NCBI GenBank assembly: GCA_964542915.1
Contig: CAZIVP010000015.1
Span: 1 to 64,000, forward strand
Direction of reading: 5' to 3'
Origin: CAZIVP01 sp964542915
GTDB taxonomy: Bacteria; Calditrichota; Calditrichia; Calditrichales; Calditrichaceae
DNA: 64,000 nucleotides
Shown here: positions 54,940 through 64,000 of the stretch, piece by piece
How positions within the stretch are numbered: the stretch's first letter is position 1
Layout: each line of letters starts with the position of its first letter
Program-made: the position numbers and the translations under genes
Notes under the pieces: model-generated
Told to the model about the DNA's origin: nothing
Databases searched by the model: none
Seen by the model: the letters and a program-made list of their open reading frames with translations, nothing else

Positions 54940-56655
54940 TTAGAGCGCCATCTCGAGCGATTCTTCGATTTGTTGTTTTTCATGTAGACTTGCATATAGT
55001 CCGTTTATCGCCAGTAATTGTTCATGGGTTCCCTGCTCGGTCAAACGACCTTTGTCAAGAACGATAATCCAATCCGCATCCTTGATGGCTGAAATGCGAT
55101 GCGATACCCAAAGACAGGTCTTATTTTGCATGACCGATTTCAAATTATTAAGAATGGCCTCTTCGGTAATCGTATCTACCGCCGAGAGGGCGTCGTCCAG
55201 GAGTAAAATACGCGGTTCCCTAATGATGGCTCTTGCGATTGCCACCCGTTGCTTTTGACCTCCTGAAATATTAATACCGCGTTCGCCCAAAACCGTTTCG
55301 TAGCCCTGGGGCAATTCCATGATGCTGTCGTGGATTTGTGCTATGCGCGCCGCTTCTTCCACGGCTTCCTGGCTGGCCTCGTGGCTACCGAAAGCAATAT
55401 TATTCCGAATGGTATCCGAAAATAAAAACGTATCCTGCGGTATATAGCCAATGTGCCGACGCAGCGACTTGCGTGAAATGTCAAGAATGTCATTCTGATC
55501 GATCCACAGCGTCCCGCGCGGCGGATCGTACGTCCGCGTTAGCAATTCAATGAGAGTGGATTTTCCCGCACCGGTGCGACCCACGACGGCTATAATTTGC
55601 CCACGGTTAATTTTTAGATTGAAGTTATGCAGTACCTCCCGTTCGGTATTGGGATATTTGAAGCTTAAATCCTTTAAATGGATGTTTCCCTGTATCCGTT
55701 CCGGGGTTAGATTCTGCCCTTCATCATCCAGATCGGATTCCTGGCCCAAAAGATAATCCAATCGCTGCATGGATGCCTGTCCCTGGTAAAAAATATTCAA
55801 CACCCAACCCAATGCGATTGAAGGCCACATAAGCATACTCAGATAAAGATGAAAGGCCACGAATTCGCCGAGGGTGATCACCCCGTTAATGATAAAACGC
55901 CCTCCAACCAACAGGATCAATACCATACCGGCACCCGCGATGAGCATCATCAAAGGTCGGAACGCCGCCTGGATGCGTACATAGCGCATATTTTTATCGA
56001 TGTACTCGCGGTTCAATCGACTGAAATCTTCATATTCGGAATTTTCCAGTACATACGATTTGACAATGCGCATACCGGCCAGATTTTCCTGGACTTTGGT
56101 ACTAATTTTCGCGAACTGAGCCTGCACTTCCGAGTAGCGTTTGTTGATCTGTTTACTGAAGCGATTGACGATCACGATCATGGCCGGAACAGGGATCATG
56201 GCCATCAGGGTAAGCATCGGACTGATGTTGATCATCATAAAGAAGACGAAAATAAACGTTGTAATGGTGTTAACCGTATACATAACGCCCGGACCAAGCA
56301 CCGACCGGACGGCGTTAAGATCGTTGGTTAACCGCGCCATGATGTCGCCGGTATTTTGTCTCTGGTAAAACGCATTGGAGAGACTCTGCAATTTGGCAAA
56401 GAGCTCATTGCGCATATCAAATTCGATCAGGCGTGAAACCACGATAACCGTTCGCCGCATCAAAAACCGAAACACGCCATGGGCTGCGGAAATGCCGACA
56501 ATCAAGCCGGCATAGCCCAACAAGCGTCCCATTTTGATATCGACCTGCAGATAGTCGATGGCGCGCTGTACGATTTTAGGCGTAATAACGCCCATTACGT
56601 TTCCGATGATGATAAACCAGAAGCCCAGCATTAACCGCTTCTGATAGCGGCGCAT
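54940..56655 (-). CDS. ABC exporter half-transporter (LmrA/MsbA-like)
   Basis: 571 residues: a six-helix membrane domain (about 1-300) fused to an ATPase. The nucleotide-binding domain has Walker A VVGRTGAGKST, the Q-loop in HIGYIPQDTF, the ABC signature NISGGQKQRVAIARA, Walker B ILLLDDALSAVD and the H-loop WVSHRIS. It works as a dimer to export lipids or drugs. The annotated ATG may be internal: the frame is open for 14 codons upstream through LLKKLLPY, typical of exporter N-termini, and an AGAGG site lies about 40 bases before the ATG with no ordinary start codon near it. It is on the same strand as the M1 gene but 130 bases before it. Confidence 0.9.
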   Translation of the reverse strand: MRRYQKRLMLGFWFIIIGNVMGVITPKIVQRAIDYLQVDIKMGRLLGYAGLIVGISAAHGVFRFLMRRTVIVVSRLIEFDMRNELFAKLQSLSNAFYQRQNTGDIMARLTNDLNAVRSVLGPGVMYTVNTITTFIFVFFMMINISPMLTLMAMIPVPAMIVIVNRFSKQINKRYSEVQAQFAKISTKVQENLAGMRIVKSYVLENSEYEDFSRLNREYIDKNMRYVRIQAAFRPLMMLIAGAGMVLILLVGGRFIINGVITLGEFVAFHLYLSMLMWPSIALGWVLNIFYQGQASMQRLDYLLGQESDLDDEGQNLTPERIQGNIHLKDLSFKYPNTEREVLHNFNLKINRGQIIAVVGRTGAGKSTLIELLTRTYDPPRGTLWIDQNDILDISRKSLRRHIGYIPQDTFLFSDTIRNNIAFGSHEASQEAVEEAARIAQIHDSIMELPQGYETVLGERGINISGGQKQRVAIARAIIREPRILLLDDALSAVDTITEEAILNNLKSVMQNKTCLWVSHRISAIKDADWIIVLDKGRLTEQGTHEQLLAINGLYASLHEKQQIEESLEMAL

Positions 56656-56792
56656 GTAAGGCAGTAGTTTTTTAAGCAGCGTTACGATTTTTGCTTACCT
56701 CTCATATTCTTTTCTTACAGAAATAAGGCCATTTAAACCAATATAGCCGCAAAATATTTCTTGAATTGCATTCACGTTTCCGGCCGGAACGA

Positions 56793-58160
56793 TTACCCGA
56801 ATATGCCGAAAACATTAAGCAGAATGATAAATATGACCAATGGAATAAAGTATTTGATCATGAAAATCCACAACCCCCGGGTTCTGGCAAACAGCGACGA
56901 GCCGAGGGCGATCTCATCCGCTGCTTTGTCGGCGCCCCAAACCCAACCGACAAAGATGGAAAGCAGAAAAGCGCCAAGCGCAAGTGAAAGATCACCGAAA
57001 ATAAAACTCATCTGGCTTAGAAAGTCCGGCCCGGCAAAGCGTTCGGGAATTAATCCAAAATTCGTAAAGAAATCGCTGCCGCCCTGTGAAACCGCGGAAG
57101 GTATGCCCACAAAGAAGGTCACTGCCGCCGCACCCCATACGATGGCTTTTCGTCGTGCTTTGTGTTCATCGATCATATAGGCGACCTCCACTTCGAGGAG
57201 CGAAATCGTTGAAGTCAGCGCCGCAATGCTCAACAGAATAAAAAACAATACGCCTACGAATATACCGCCCGGCATGGAGCTGAAAATTTCGGGGAATACT
57301 TTAAAGATCAGGCCGGGACCGCTGCGCAAACTCTCATCAATGGCCGCCATGTTGCCTTTCATGGCATATATCGCCGGGAAAATGATCAGGCCGGCCATAA
57401 ACGCAATCATGGTATCGAACAAGCCGATATAGATGCCGGAATTCACCAAATCTTCCTGTTTCGAGAGATAACTGCCGTAGGTGATCATCAGTCCCATACC
57501 GAGGCTAAGGGAAAAGAAGGCCTGACCAAGCGCCGCCAGAATGATACGCCCGTTCAATTTGGAAAAGTCGGGATCCAGATAGAATGACAACCCGCCGCCG
57601 GAACCGGCTAAGGAGTTACTGTAAATGATCAAAATCACCAGCAGAACGAGCAGTATCGGCATCAAAATTTTCGCCCAGCGTTCAATGCCCCCTTCAATGC
57701 CGTTATAAACAATAGCCGCAGAGAGCAGAATGAACAGCGCCAGTAAAAATATGGAAGCCCAGGGATCGCCCACAAAGGTTTCGAATCCGCCCGGGTTGGC
57801 GGTTAACATCTTATGGACATAGCCGATCGTCCAGCCTGCGATCACGCCGTAAAAGGAGAGAATGCCAACGCCCGTGAGGACACCCAGGATGCCGACCAGA
57901 CGCCACCTCGATTTCGGACGGATAGCATCGATAGCGCCGACCGGATTTTTCTGGACCTTGCGACCCAGTGCCAACTCAGCGAACATGTAAGGCAGACCGA
58001 TAACGACGACAAATAAAATATACACGAAAACAAAGGCGGCGCCGCCGTTCTCGCCCACAATGTACGGAAACCGCCAAATATTACCGAGTCCGATCGCGGA
58101 GCCTGCGGCTGCAAATATAAAACCGATCTTGGAACTCCACTGTCCTCTGCTCTCGGCCAT
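56793..58160 (-). CDS. Sodium-dependent neurotransmitter-symporter family transporter (LeuT-like)
   Basis: 455 residues with about 11 membrane helices, the usual bacterial size. TM1 carries the unwound Na+-binding segment AAAGSAIGLGNIWRFPY, and a GENGGAAFVFVYI stretch follows. TM6-TM8 include AFFSLSLGMGLMITYGSYL and the sodium-binding FILLSIAALTSTISLLE. It imports an amino acid or amine together with Na+ across the inner membrane; the substrate is unknown. AGGAGGTT precedes the ATG. It is followed on the same strand by the ABC exporter (137 bases), without evidence of a shared task. Confidence 0.93.
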   Translation of the reverse strand: MAESRGQWSSKIGFIFAAAGSAIGLGNIWRFPYIVGENGGAAFVFVYILFVVVIGLPYMFAELALGRKVQKNPVGAIDAIRPKSRWRLVGILGVLTGVGILSFYGVIAGWTIGYVHKMLTANPGGFETFVGDPWASIFLLALFILLSAAIVYNGIEGGIERWAKILMPILLVLLVILIIYSNSLAGSGGGLSFYLDPDFSKLNGRIILAALGQAFFSLSLGMGLMITYGSYLSKQEDLVNSGIYIGLFDTMIAFMAGLIIFPAIYAMKGNMAAIDESLRSGPGLIFKVFPEIFSSMPGGIFVGVLFFILLSIAALTSTISLLEVEVAYMIDEHKARRKAIVWGAAAVTFFVGIPSAVSQGGSDFFTNFGLIPERFAGPDFLSQMSFIFGDLSLALGAFLLSIFVGWVWGADKAADEIALGSSLFARTRGLWIFMIKYFIPLVIFIILLNVFGIFG

Positions 58161-58547
58161 ACAACCTCCTATGCATTAAATTCGCTTCGTAAAGATCAAA
58201 TACCCGCTTTGTATCGCAGCTAAATTGAATGATTTATATTGAAATGAAACGGTTAATATAAAAAAATTAGGGTGTTAAACACAATCGATTCTGTGGCGGC
58301 GCCAAACGTTGCTTTTAGTTTGAGTTCTATTAAAGGATTCCGCTGCCATCGTGCGTTTACCCTATTTGAAAATTTAGCTTATCATAGAACCAAAACGCTT
58401 TATAATCGAATGGATCAGTGTTTTGCATGATAAAAATTGCATTGGTAAATTGTTACAAACGCTTCCGTTTTTTTAGCCGAAACGGCAAAAAATCTGGCAA
58501 ACGGGATTGCTTGATTGCCAAACTTAATATTAAAGGCTAACAGTAAA
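58161..58547. other. Divergent intergenic gap, nothing recognised
   Basis: A 387-base AT-rich gap between two divergent genes. The short frames across it have no ribosome binding site, and no hairpin or promoter stands out. Confidence 0.5.
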
Positions 58548-58868
58548 ATGATTGACACCGTTCGAATTGAGCACACCTGTCCCGTTTGCGGAGCGCCGAT
58601 TGCGCCCTGGCGTCGCATATTGGGCACGGCCGGCTATTCGTTTGAATGTATCAAGTGCAAGGCAAAATTTACGCGTTCGGCCGGTCAATATTTTCTCAGT
58701 GGTATCGTCGGTTTCATTAATGTAGCTTTGTTATGGGTACTATACTATTTTCTGCATTTGGCTACATGGACCTATGCCATAACCATCGGTCTTCTAATAT
58801 TGCTTAACGCTGTTATTTTTTGGTTTATACCGGGCACATTTAAAATGAAAACGCCAACTGGCCTATAA
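58548..58868 (+). CDS. Zinc-ribbon membrane protein (CXXC-20-CXXC type)
   Basis: 106 residues, using the ATG at 58548; an in-frame upstream start adds eleven residues. Two knuckles, CPVC and CIKC, are separated by about 20 residues, which fits the 'cxxc_20_cxxc' family of small membrane proteins. Two hydrophobic helices follow (about 45-66 and 72-95), so the ribbon faces the cytoplasm on a membrane hairpin. The function of the family is unknown. No strong Shine-Dalgarno site is visible. Single-gene unit between the symporter and TSUP genes. Confidence 0.75.
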   Translation: MIDTVRIEHTCPVCGAPIAPWRRILGTAGYSFECIKCKAKFTRSAGQYFLSGIVGFINVALLWVLYYFLHLATWTYAITIGLLILLNAVIFWFIPGTFKMKTPTGL

Positions 58869-59014
58869 GTTTTTGTCAACTGTTTTCCAAAAGGATTCGG
58901 TTACGATGCGGAACGTTGGAAAGCGTATTTTGCAGGCAACGGTAAGTAATCGAGGTTCATCTGTTTTTCATCGTCTTGAATGGGATGCCTGCTTGGGGAG
59001 CCTATCATATAAAA

Positions 59015-59755
59015 CTAAAATAACAGCAGATTCAACGCCGGGATGATTAAAATCAAAGCCACAATACGATTGAATCGTTTTTCATTCACGCGCCGGTGGT
59101 AATGCTGACCCACCCACAAACCGAACAGCAATATCACGAACATAACTACAATAAGCACAACCGGAATTTTGATATGGATAGCGTGACTTTGATAGAGCAA
59201 AAACCGCCAGCCCGCCCCCAGCAAAAATATGGCGATAAGCTGGTTGCGAAAAAAGGTTTTATCATAGCGCAGTTTCATCAGGATTACCAGTAGTGGACCG
59301 GTTATTCCGATCAGACCGCCGGTGAAACCGGCCAAAAAACTCACGGGCAATAGGAAATAACGCGCCCAGCGTTTTGGAAGACGAAGCGATTCGGGATTTT
59401 GAATGACCAGGATAAGGATAAACACAATGAGCACGATGGCCATTATACGCTCGATCGCCTGCGCCGGTGCATGCTTTAGTAAAAGTGCGCCCAAAAAGGC
59501 GCCCGGAAAAACAGCGAGCGAGACGAGCGCAACGAATTTCCATCGGATTTGTTTGAACACGGGAAGTAAGAGTAAAATACCGGCTGCAAAATCAAACAAT
59601 GCTGCCGTCGATACGGCGCTTTGCGGATCATATAAAATGGTTAAAGCCGGTACCAGGATGAGCGATGGTCCAAAGCCGGAAAAGCCTTTAACAAAGTATG
59701 CTATAAAAACAAAGATTAATGCGGCGCCCGCCGGTGCAAGTAACCAGAAGTCCAT
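59015..59755 (-). CDS. TSUP (TauE/SafE) family anion permease
   Basis: 246 residues from the ATG at 59755; a TTG at 59767 is the alternative. Seven to eight membrane helices. The two repeated family motifs are FVKGFSGFGPSLILVPAL and FLAGFTGGLIGITGPLLVILM. Members move sulfite, sulfoacetate, thiosulfate or similar anions across the inner membrane. It starts 14 bases after the rho stop on the same strand (or 2 bases with the TTG), so it is probably translated from the rho message. That arrangement may be only a read-through convenience; no sulfur metabolism gene is adjacent. Confidence 0.85.
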   Translation of the reverse strand: MDFWLLAPAGAALIFVFIAYFVKGFSGFGPSLILVPALTILYDPQSAVSTAALFDFAAGILLLLPVFKQIRWKFVALVSLAVFPGAFLGALLLKHAPAQAIERIMAIVLIVFILILVIQNPESLRLPKRWARYFLLPVSFLAGFTGGLIGITGPLLVILMKLRYDKTFFRNQLIAIFLLGAGWRFLLYQSHAIHIKIPVVLIVVMFVILLFGLWVGQHYHRRVNEKRFNRIVALILIIPALNLLLF

Positions 59756-59769
59756 TTGGATAAACAAAC

Positions 59770-60873
59770 TTAACGGTTACCCGTTTCAATTTGTTGGCGC
59801 ACTTCTTTAAGAAGATACTGCATGGCATCCACCTCATGCATTTCTGCCGTCAGTCGTCTTAGCTTAGCTGCCTCACGTCGATCCTCTTCATTCATAATCA
59901 ATTCTTCTTTGCGGGTGCCCGAAGCATTGATATTAATAGCCGGGAAAACGCGTTGCTCCGCGCATTTTTGGGAAAGCACCAATTCCATATTGCCTGTTCC
60001 TTTGAATTCCTGGAATATGATTTCATCCATGCGGCTGCCCGTATCGACCAGAATGGTCGCCAGAATTGTTAACGACCCTCCGTTTTCGATATTTCGGGCG
60101 GCGCCGAAAAAACGTCGCGGCATCTCCAGGGCGTTAGCGCCGAGTCCGCCGCTCAGCGTTCGATTACGGCTATCAATCTCGCGATTAAAGGCCCGGCCCA
60201 TTCGGGTTAAAGAGTCGATCAACACCAGTACATCCCTGCCGCTTTCAGCCTGTCGCATAGCGGCATTCATAGTCAGGCGCGTAATACGCAGATGATTGCT
60301 TACGCTTTCGTCGGATGACGATGACAATACATGCGCGCCTTTCACTTCGCGTTTAAAATCGGTAACCTCTTCGGGACGTTCATCTACAAGCAGGATATAT
60401 ACACGCATCGCTTGTTGATTCATCAGCGCGACCTGTGCATAGTGCTTTAGCAGCATCGTTTTACCGGCTTTGGGCGGCGATACCAGCAATCCCCTCTGGC
60501 CCCGTCCGATGGGCGTAATCAGATCCAAAATTCGACCGGTAAGGTCATTTTTGTGAAGGGTGGCTTTAATCTGCCGATCGGGATTAATGCTCGTGTGATC
60601 TTTAATGGCAATGATGTGTTCATATTCCTTTAATGGTTGTTCATTTACCGTTTCTATCGTAACCAGCTGTGCATTTTTATTGGAACTGTTACGGGGGTTA
60701 TTGGCTTCGCCTGCAATATGGACGCCTTCCTTTAAATTATATTTTCGAATAAGTTGCGGTGGAACAAAAACATCATCATTGCCGGCTGTAAAATTCTTGC
60801 GGAGAGATCTTAGAAAACCAAATCCTTTGTCGAAGACTTCCAGATATCCTTCTACCTTGTCTGAACGCGTCAT
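59770..60873 (-). CDS. rho: Transcription termination factor Rho, short form
   Basis: 367 residues versus about 420 in E. coli. It lacks the N-terminal helical (Rho_N) domain and begins directly with the OB-fold RNA-binding domain (GYLEVFDKGFGFLRS, DDVFVPPQLIRKY). The ATPase core is complete: Walker A SPPKAGKTM, YILLVDERPEEVTDF, Walker B DVLVLIDSLTRMGRAFN, the Q-loop SGGLGANAL and the R-loop FKGTGNMEL. It should form a hexamer that terminates transcription. Short Rho proteins exist in several lineages, and a longer paralog elsewhere cannot be excluded. The ATG has only a weak AAAGA site. Confidence 0.93.
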   Translation of the reverse strand: MTRSDKVEGYLEVFDKGFGFLRSLRKNFTAGNDDVFVPPQLIRKYNLKEGVHIAGEANNPRNSSNKNAQLVTIETVNEQPLKEYEHIIAIKDHTSINPDRQIKATLHKNDLTGRILDLITPIGRGQRGLLVSPPKAGKTMLLKHYAQVALMNQQAMRVYILLVDERPEEVTDFKREVKGAHVLSSSSDESVSNHLRITRLTMNAAMRQAESGRDVLVLIDSLTRMGRAFNREIDSRNRTLSGGLGANALEMPRRFFGAARNIENGGSLTILATILVDTGSRMDEIIFQEFKGTGNMELVLSQKCAEQRVFPAININASGTRKEELIMNEEDRREAAKLRRLTAEMHEVDAMQYLLKEVRQQIETGNR

Positions 60874-61676
60874 AACATCTTTTCTTTCATTTTAGTCAAC
60901 AAACAATCAATATTCAGTTTGAATCCATGTTCAATCAAAACAACACGTATACCATGAATTTCTATCGATTTTGCTTTTGAAATTAACACGAGGATTTTGC
61001 ATAAACGGTAAATGTTTAAGCTAAATTTCCAATCGTCCCGTTCTTGTTGTCTTTATAATCAAGTAATGGAAATCCATATTCAAAAATCACCGAAACTGCT
61101 ATGGGGCTTAATTCAATAAAAAAACCGATCAATCATCGCTAAAGAATCTGCTCTATAGCTAAACACCGTATTCACCGTGGATGCGTTCCCTTGTGATATG
61201 CAATCACACATCCGGAAGTGAAAAGATAATCTCAACATTAATAAAATGATATTCGGCAAATTTTGAATAAAACTATACCTTAAAAAAATTATTTAGAGTG
61301 TTTGTTCCACAGCGCCTGGATACACCGCATTCCGTAACCATCCGCACATGGCGAAAGAGTCTCCTAAAACCCGGTTTCTTCATTCCGCAATGCATTGTTA
61401 AAAATATATGAAATCATTTTATTTTGTGCACCACTAAATGATGCGGCACGGGTACTTACTTTCCGAATCCTTATTTTTGAAAAAATGGCCCACAATCCGA
61501 AATAATAATGGTATATTGAACGTATCGGGAGTTCACCATCATTCCGGTAACTGCTTCCAGAGTGAGACGGAATGCTTACGATCAAAAAAAGTATCCTGCA
61601 AATGTTATACTTCCAGGAGCTGCAGGCGATCGCAACCACTAACCATTATATAAGAACGTTGTACCGGATCCTGCGA
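60874..61676. other. Intergenic region of about 800 bases, nothing recognised
   Basis: AT-rich DNA upstream of rho. Short frames at 61364-61639 (minus) and 61438-61886 (plus) overlap each other, lack ribosome binding sites and resemble no family. No strong hairpin or repeat from the other families was found. A long rho leader could lie in the part next to 60873, but no evidence supports it. Confidence 0.5.
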
Positions 61677-62633
61677 TTAGAGCAAGAGTTTGCCGTTCTC
61701 CAAAATTTTTTGATCGTCAACATAAAGGGTGGGTTTGGTGATCACGCCGTCAATATGCACGCCGACGTTATGTGTTCCGCCCATACTAATATTATTGCCG
61801 AACGCAACGTGAACCGTTCCCATAACCTTCTCGTCTTCCAGTATCTGGCCGGTAACGATTGCCGCATCATTGGTTCCGATGCCTAGCTCCGCTATATTAT
61901 GACCCGCTTTTCCGAAGCGCCCCAGCGTTTCTTTCAATGTTTGTGCTTCAGCACCGCCTTCGATCTGCGTGGCGTACCCATTTTCAACCACCACTTTAAC
62001 CGGTTCGGACTCGATTTTACCGATGGTCGCCAGGGCCGCATCAATATAAACGACGCCGTTGCTTTTGCCCTCTTCGGGCATCAGGAAGGATTCTCCGCTT
62101 GGTAAATTGCCGCCCTGTCCTTTTTCCAGTACGAGCCCGGTGGAAGAAATGGGCTTTATGCCTTCGATAGGCATGGTAAGATCGCTTCCGAGAGGCGTCG
62201 TCAGCCGCACCACCCTGCCTTTATCCAGAATTTCAGATAGTTTGTAGGTCCGTTCGGCGATAGCGTGATAATCCGCTTTAAGGGTGCGAATCATCATCTC
62301 TTCGCTAATGCCGGGCATCGTAGCGACTCTCACGCCGGCTTTACAGGCGTTACGTTTGGCATCGGTGTGGGTAACCGATTTGGTGGTCGGGCAAACCACC
62401 ACATCAAACTTTTGCATGAGCTCCGCAATCGCGGGAGAGGGTTCCTGCCCATTCACTTCAGCGGGCGGCATGAGCACCAATAAACTGTCGCCGGCCAATT
62501 CCCTCGCTGTTTCATACAACGCCCGCCCGATGTTCAGGCGCAGATCGTCGGTGAGTATCATGACGGTTTCATCGGATTGAATCCCCAGACAGTCGCGTAA
62601 AGCCGTAACTGCACTCTGATTAAGTTCTTTCAT
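61677..62633 (-). CDS. M29-like aminopeptidase (aminopeptidase T family)
   Basis: 318 residues from the ATG at 62633, chosen for the CGGAGATGAT site directly before it. Two-domain thermophilic aminopeptidase layout: an N-terminal alpha/beta domain (SDETVMILTDDLR, FDVVVCPTTKSVTHT) and a C-terminal catalytic part with NLPSGESFLMPEEGKSNG, HNIAELGIGTN and TVHVAFGNNISMGGTHNVGVHID, which supply the Glu, His and Asp metal ligands. It is shorter than classic M29 enzymes (about 410), matching the reduced 'leucyl aminopeptidase' subgroup. It is a cytosolic metallopeptidase. Single-gene unit. Confidence 0.85.
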   Translation of the reverse strand: MKELNQSAVTALRDCLGIQSDETVMILTDDLRLNIGRALYETARELAGDSLLVLMPPAEVNGQEPSPAIAELMQKFDVVVCPTTKSVTHTDAKRNACKAGVRVATMPGISEEMMIRTLKADYHAIAERTYKLSEILDKGRVVRLTTPLGSDLTMPIEGIKPISSTGLVLEKGQGGNLPSGESFLMPEEGKSNGVVYIDAALATIGKIESEPVKVVVENGYATQIEGGAEAQTLKETLGRFGKAGHNIAELGIGTNDAAIVTGQILEDEKVMGTVHVAFGNNISMGGTHNVGVHIDGVITKPTLYVDDQKILENGKLLL

Positions 62634-62785
62634 ATCATCTCCGTTACAATGATTAATCCGGCAATTTACCACAACTTAAAGGATAAAATCTTTTTTCACA
62701 ATAAGCGCCCACACGAAACAGCATTTTAAACTGATTTTTTGTAGTTTTCATTCAAAGATTGTCTAATCAACAGCAACCGGATGCC

Positions 62786-64000
62786 ATGCAACTAAGTATT
62801 AAGCAGAAAATCATCGGACTTGCGCTTATAGCCGCCATACTACCTGTGCTTTCCACCGCCGTTCTCAGTTTTGTGCAACGCTCCAAAACCACCGAAACTA
62901 TTCAAGAATCCGTTAACACAATGATCCACGAAGACTTAAAACACATCCTGAAGGATTTCTACAGCCTGTGCAAAACCGCCAATGATTTCACGCAACAATC
63001 GGTAAACCACAGCCTTAATGTCGCGCGCGAACAATTACAGCACAAAGGTCGCGTAAGGCTTTTAGATGAAAGCATCGCATGGCGGGCGATGAATCAATTT
63101 ACGCGAAAACATCATTCGGTTCACTTACCCAAACTGGCGGCGGGCCGGGACTGGCTCGGTAAAAATGCTACCTTCAGCAAACCATCGCCCGTTGTCGATG
63201 CGACACGATCGCTGGTCGGCGGTACCTGTACCATCTTCCAACGCATGAATCCCCAAGGCGACATGTTGCGCGTGGTTACCAATGTGAAACGTAAAGACGG
63301 GAGCCGCGCCATCGGCACCTATATCCCGGCACTCAATCCCGACAGTACCCAAAACGAGGTGGTTGCGACGGTATTGAGCGGCAAAACGTATCGCGGTCGC
63401 GCCTATGTTGTGAACGACTGGTATCTAACGGCTTACGAACCTCTTCGGGATCAGAACAGTCGCATTATCGGAATGCTTTATGTCGGCGTAAAACAAGAGT
63501 CCGCCGAAAGTTTCCGAAAATCCATACTGGATACACGGGTGGGTAAAACCGGCTTTCTTTATGCGCTAGTGGGCAGCGGCAAACACAAGGGCCAACTGGT
63601 GATCTCAAAAAACGGCGCCCGCGACGGTCATAACATCCGAAACGAACTTGATGCCCGGGGCCATTTCTACATCCGCAACATGATTCGCTCCGCCAAGCAT
63701 TTTCCTCCGGGTTTTATTCAAAGCAATACGGTTCATATCTCCGATCCGGAATCCAACGCTGTCCGGAAAACCCTGAACCTCTTCACTTATTTTGAACCGT
63801 GGGACTGGGTGATCGGCGCACGCGCTTACGAAAGCGACTTCGCCACCATTCGGAATCAGGTAACACAGTCGATTCGACAGCATGTCATCCATTCTTTACT
63901 GATCGGTTTAATCATTTTGATTGTTATGTCTTTTGTGGCGTTTATCTTCGGTAATAAGATCGCCAATCCCATGATGGAGGTAAGCCGGGCATCCCGCGCA
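62786..64000 (+). CDS. Cache-domain chemoreceptor or sensor kinase, cut by the window edge
   Basis: The frame opens at ATG 62786 and is still open at the last base, giving 405 residues. TM1 (about 8-28, IIGLALIAAILPVL) is followed by a large periplasmic Cache 3/Cache 2-type sensor with VGKTGFLYALVGSG and HNIRNELDARGHF, then TM2 (about 372-393, LLIGLIILIVMSFVAF) and the start of a HAMP linker (NKIANPMMEVSRASRA). The output domain lies beyond the window, so it is either a methyl-accepting chemotaxis protein or a histidine kinase or cyclase; the sensor layout is common in the first. An ATG five bases upstream closes at once. Confidence 0.8.
   Translation, partial: MQLSIKQKIIGLALIAAILPVLSTAVLSFVQRSKTTETIQESVNTMIHEDLKHILKDFYSLCKTANDFTQQSVNHSLNVAREQLQHKGRVRLLDESIAWRAMNQFTRKHHSVHLPKLAAGRDWLGKNATFSKPSPVVDATRSLVGGTCTIFQRMNPQGDMLRVVTNVKRKDGSRAIGTYIPALNPDSTQNEVVATVLSGKTYRGRAYVVNDWYLTAYEPLRDQNSRIIGMLYVGVKQESAESFRKSILDTRVGKTGFLYALVGSGKHKGQLVISKNGARDGHNIRNELDARGHFYIRNMIRSAKHFPPGFIQSNTVHISDPESNAVRKTLNLFTYFEPWDWVIGARAYESDFATIRNQVTQSIRQHVIHSLLIGLIILIVMSFVAFIFGNKIANPMMEVSRASRA

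Noticed and set aside
61364..61886. Overlapping small frames on both strands before the aminopeptidase gene
   Set aside because: No ribosome binding sites, no family resemblance, and partial overlap with the real gene.

Overview
The window reads as ordinary chromosome of a Gram-negative bacterium of the FCB group, most likely Calditrichota or a near relative; the assignment is inference. Supporting it: several secreted proteins end in a type IX (Por) secretion C-terminal domain with the 'NYPNPFNP' signature, there are many lipoboxes, and a bacterial geranylgeranylglyceryl-phosphate synthase is present. Gene starts usually carry clear AGGAGG-type ribosome binding sites, with a fair number of TTG starts. 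Composition is near 50% GC except for an AT-richer stretch at about 8.6-13.1 kb.

Layout. 0.3-3.0 kb: secreted GH13 glucan hydrolase (minus). 3.5-8.0 kb: 1505-residue beta-helix surface protein with an in-frame 1290-bp tandem duplication. 8.1-13.1 kb: gene-poor, repeat-bearing accessory stretch holding a cluster of hairpins, a TolB-like lipoprotein and a frameshifted subtilisin-like protease with a sorting domain. 13.4-17.1 kb: 5'-nucleotidase, YraN and a class V aminotransferase. 17.2-21.7 kb: CHASE2-adenylate cyclase, then the binding protein and one permease of a sugar ABC importer whose other parts are missing. 22.1 kb: tRNA-Leu(CAA) with its own promoter and terminator. 22.3-34.4 kb: metabolic and housekeeping genes (ATP-grasp ligase, CocE-type hydrolase, phospholipid synthase plus GDPD, SDR, ChrA, FtsH, beta-hydroxyacid dehydrogenase, FmdB). 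34.7-36.9 kb: wreck of another sorting-domain gene followed by repeats. 36.9-43.8 kb: membrane protein, SCP2-cupin lipoprotein, an M16 protease pair, MATE exporter, PAP2 phosphatase. 44.1-49.5 kb: surface-carbohydrate and lipid block (GNAT/FemAB-like, WbqC, GGGP synthase, GmhA, sugar epimerase). 49.8-62.6 kb: Cys-cluster protein of unknown role, isocitrate dehydrogenase, M1 aminopeptidase with sorting domain, ABC exporter, sodium symporter, zinc-ribbon membrane protein, TSUP permease, short Rho, M29-like aminopeptidase. 62.8 kb to the edge: start of a Cache-domain chemoreceptor-like gene.

The points that stand out are: (i) the beta-helix gene, where the middle copy of a repeated module is a chimera of its two neighbours, as expected from unequal crossing over; (ii) five back-to-back hairpins at 8814-8919, a candidate structured RNA; (iii) two dispersed intergenic repeat families, one of them next to sorting-domain genes; (iv) the archaeal-type ether lipid enzyme; (v) a one-base homopolymer frameshift in the protease; and (vi) a multiply broken sorting-domain pseudogene. 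I found no CRISPR array, phage, transposase or rRNA.
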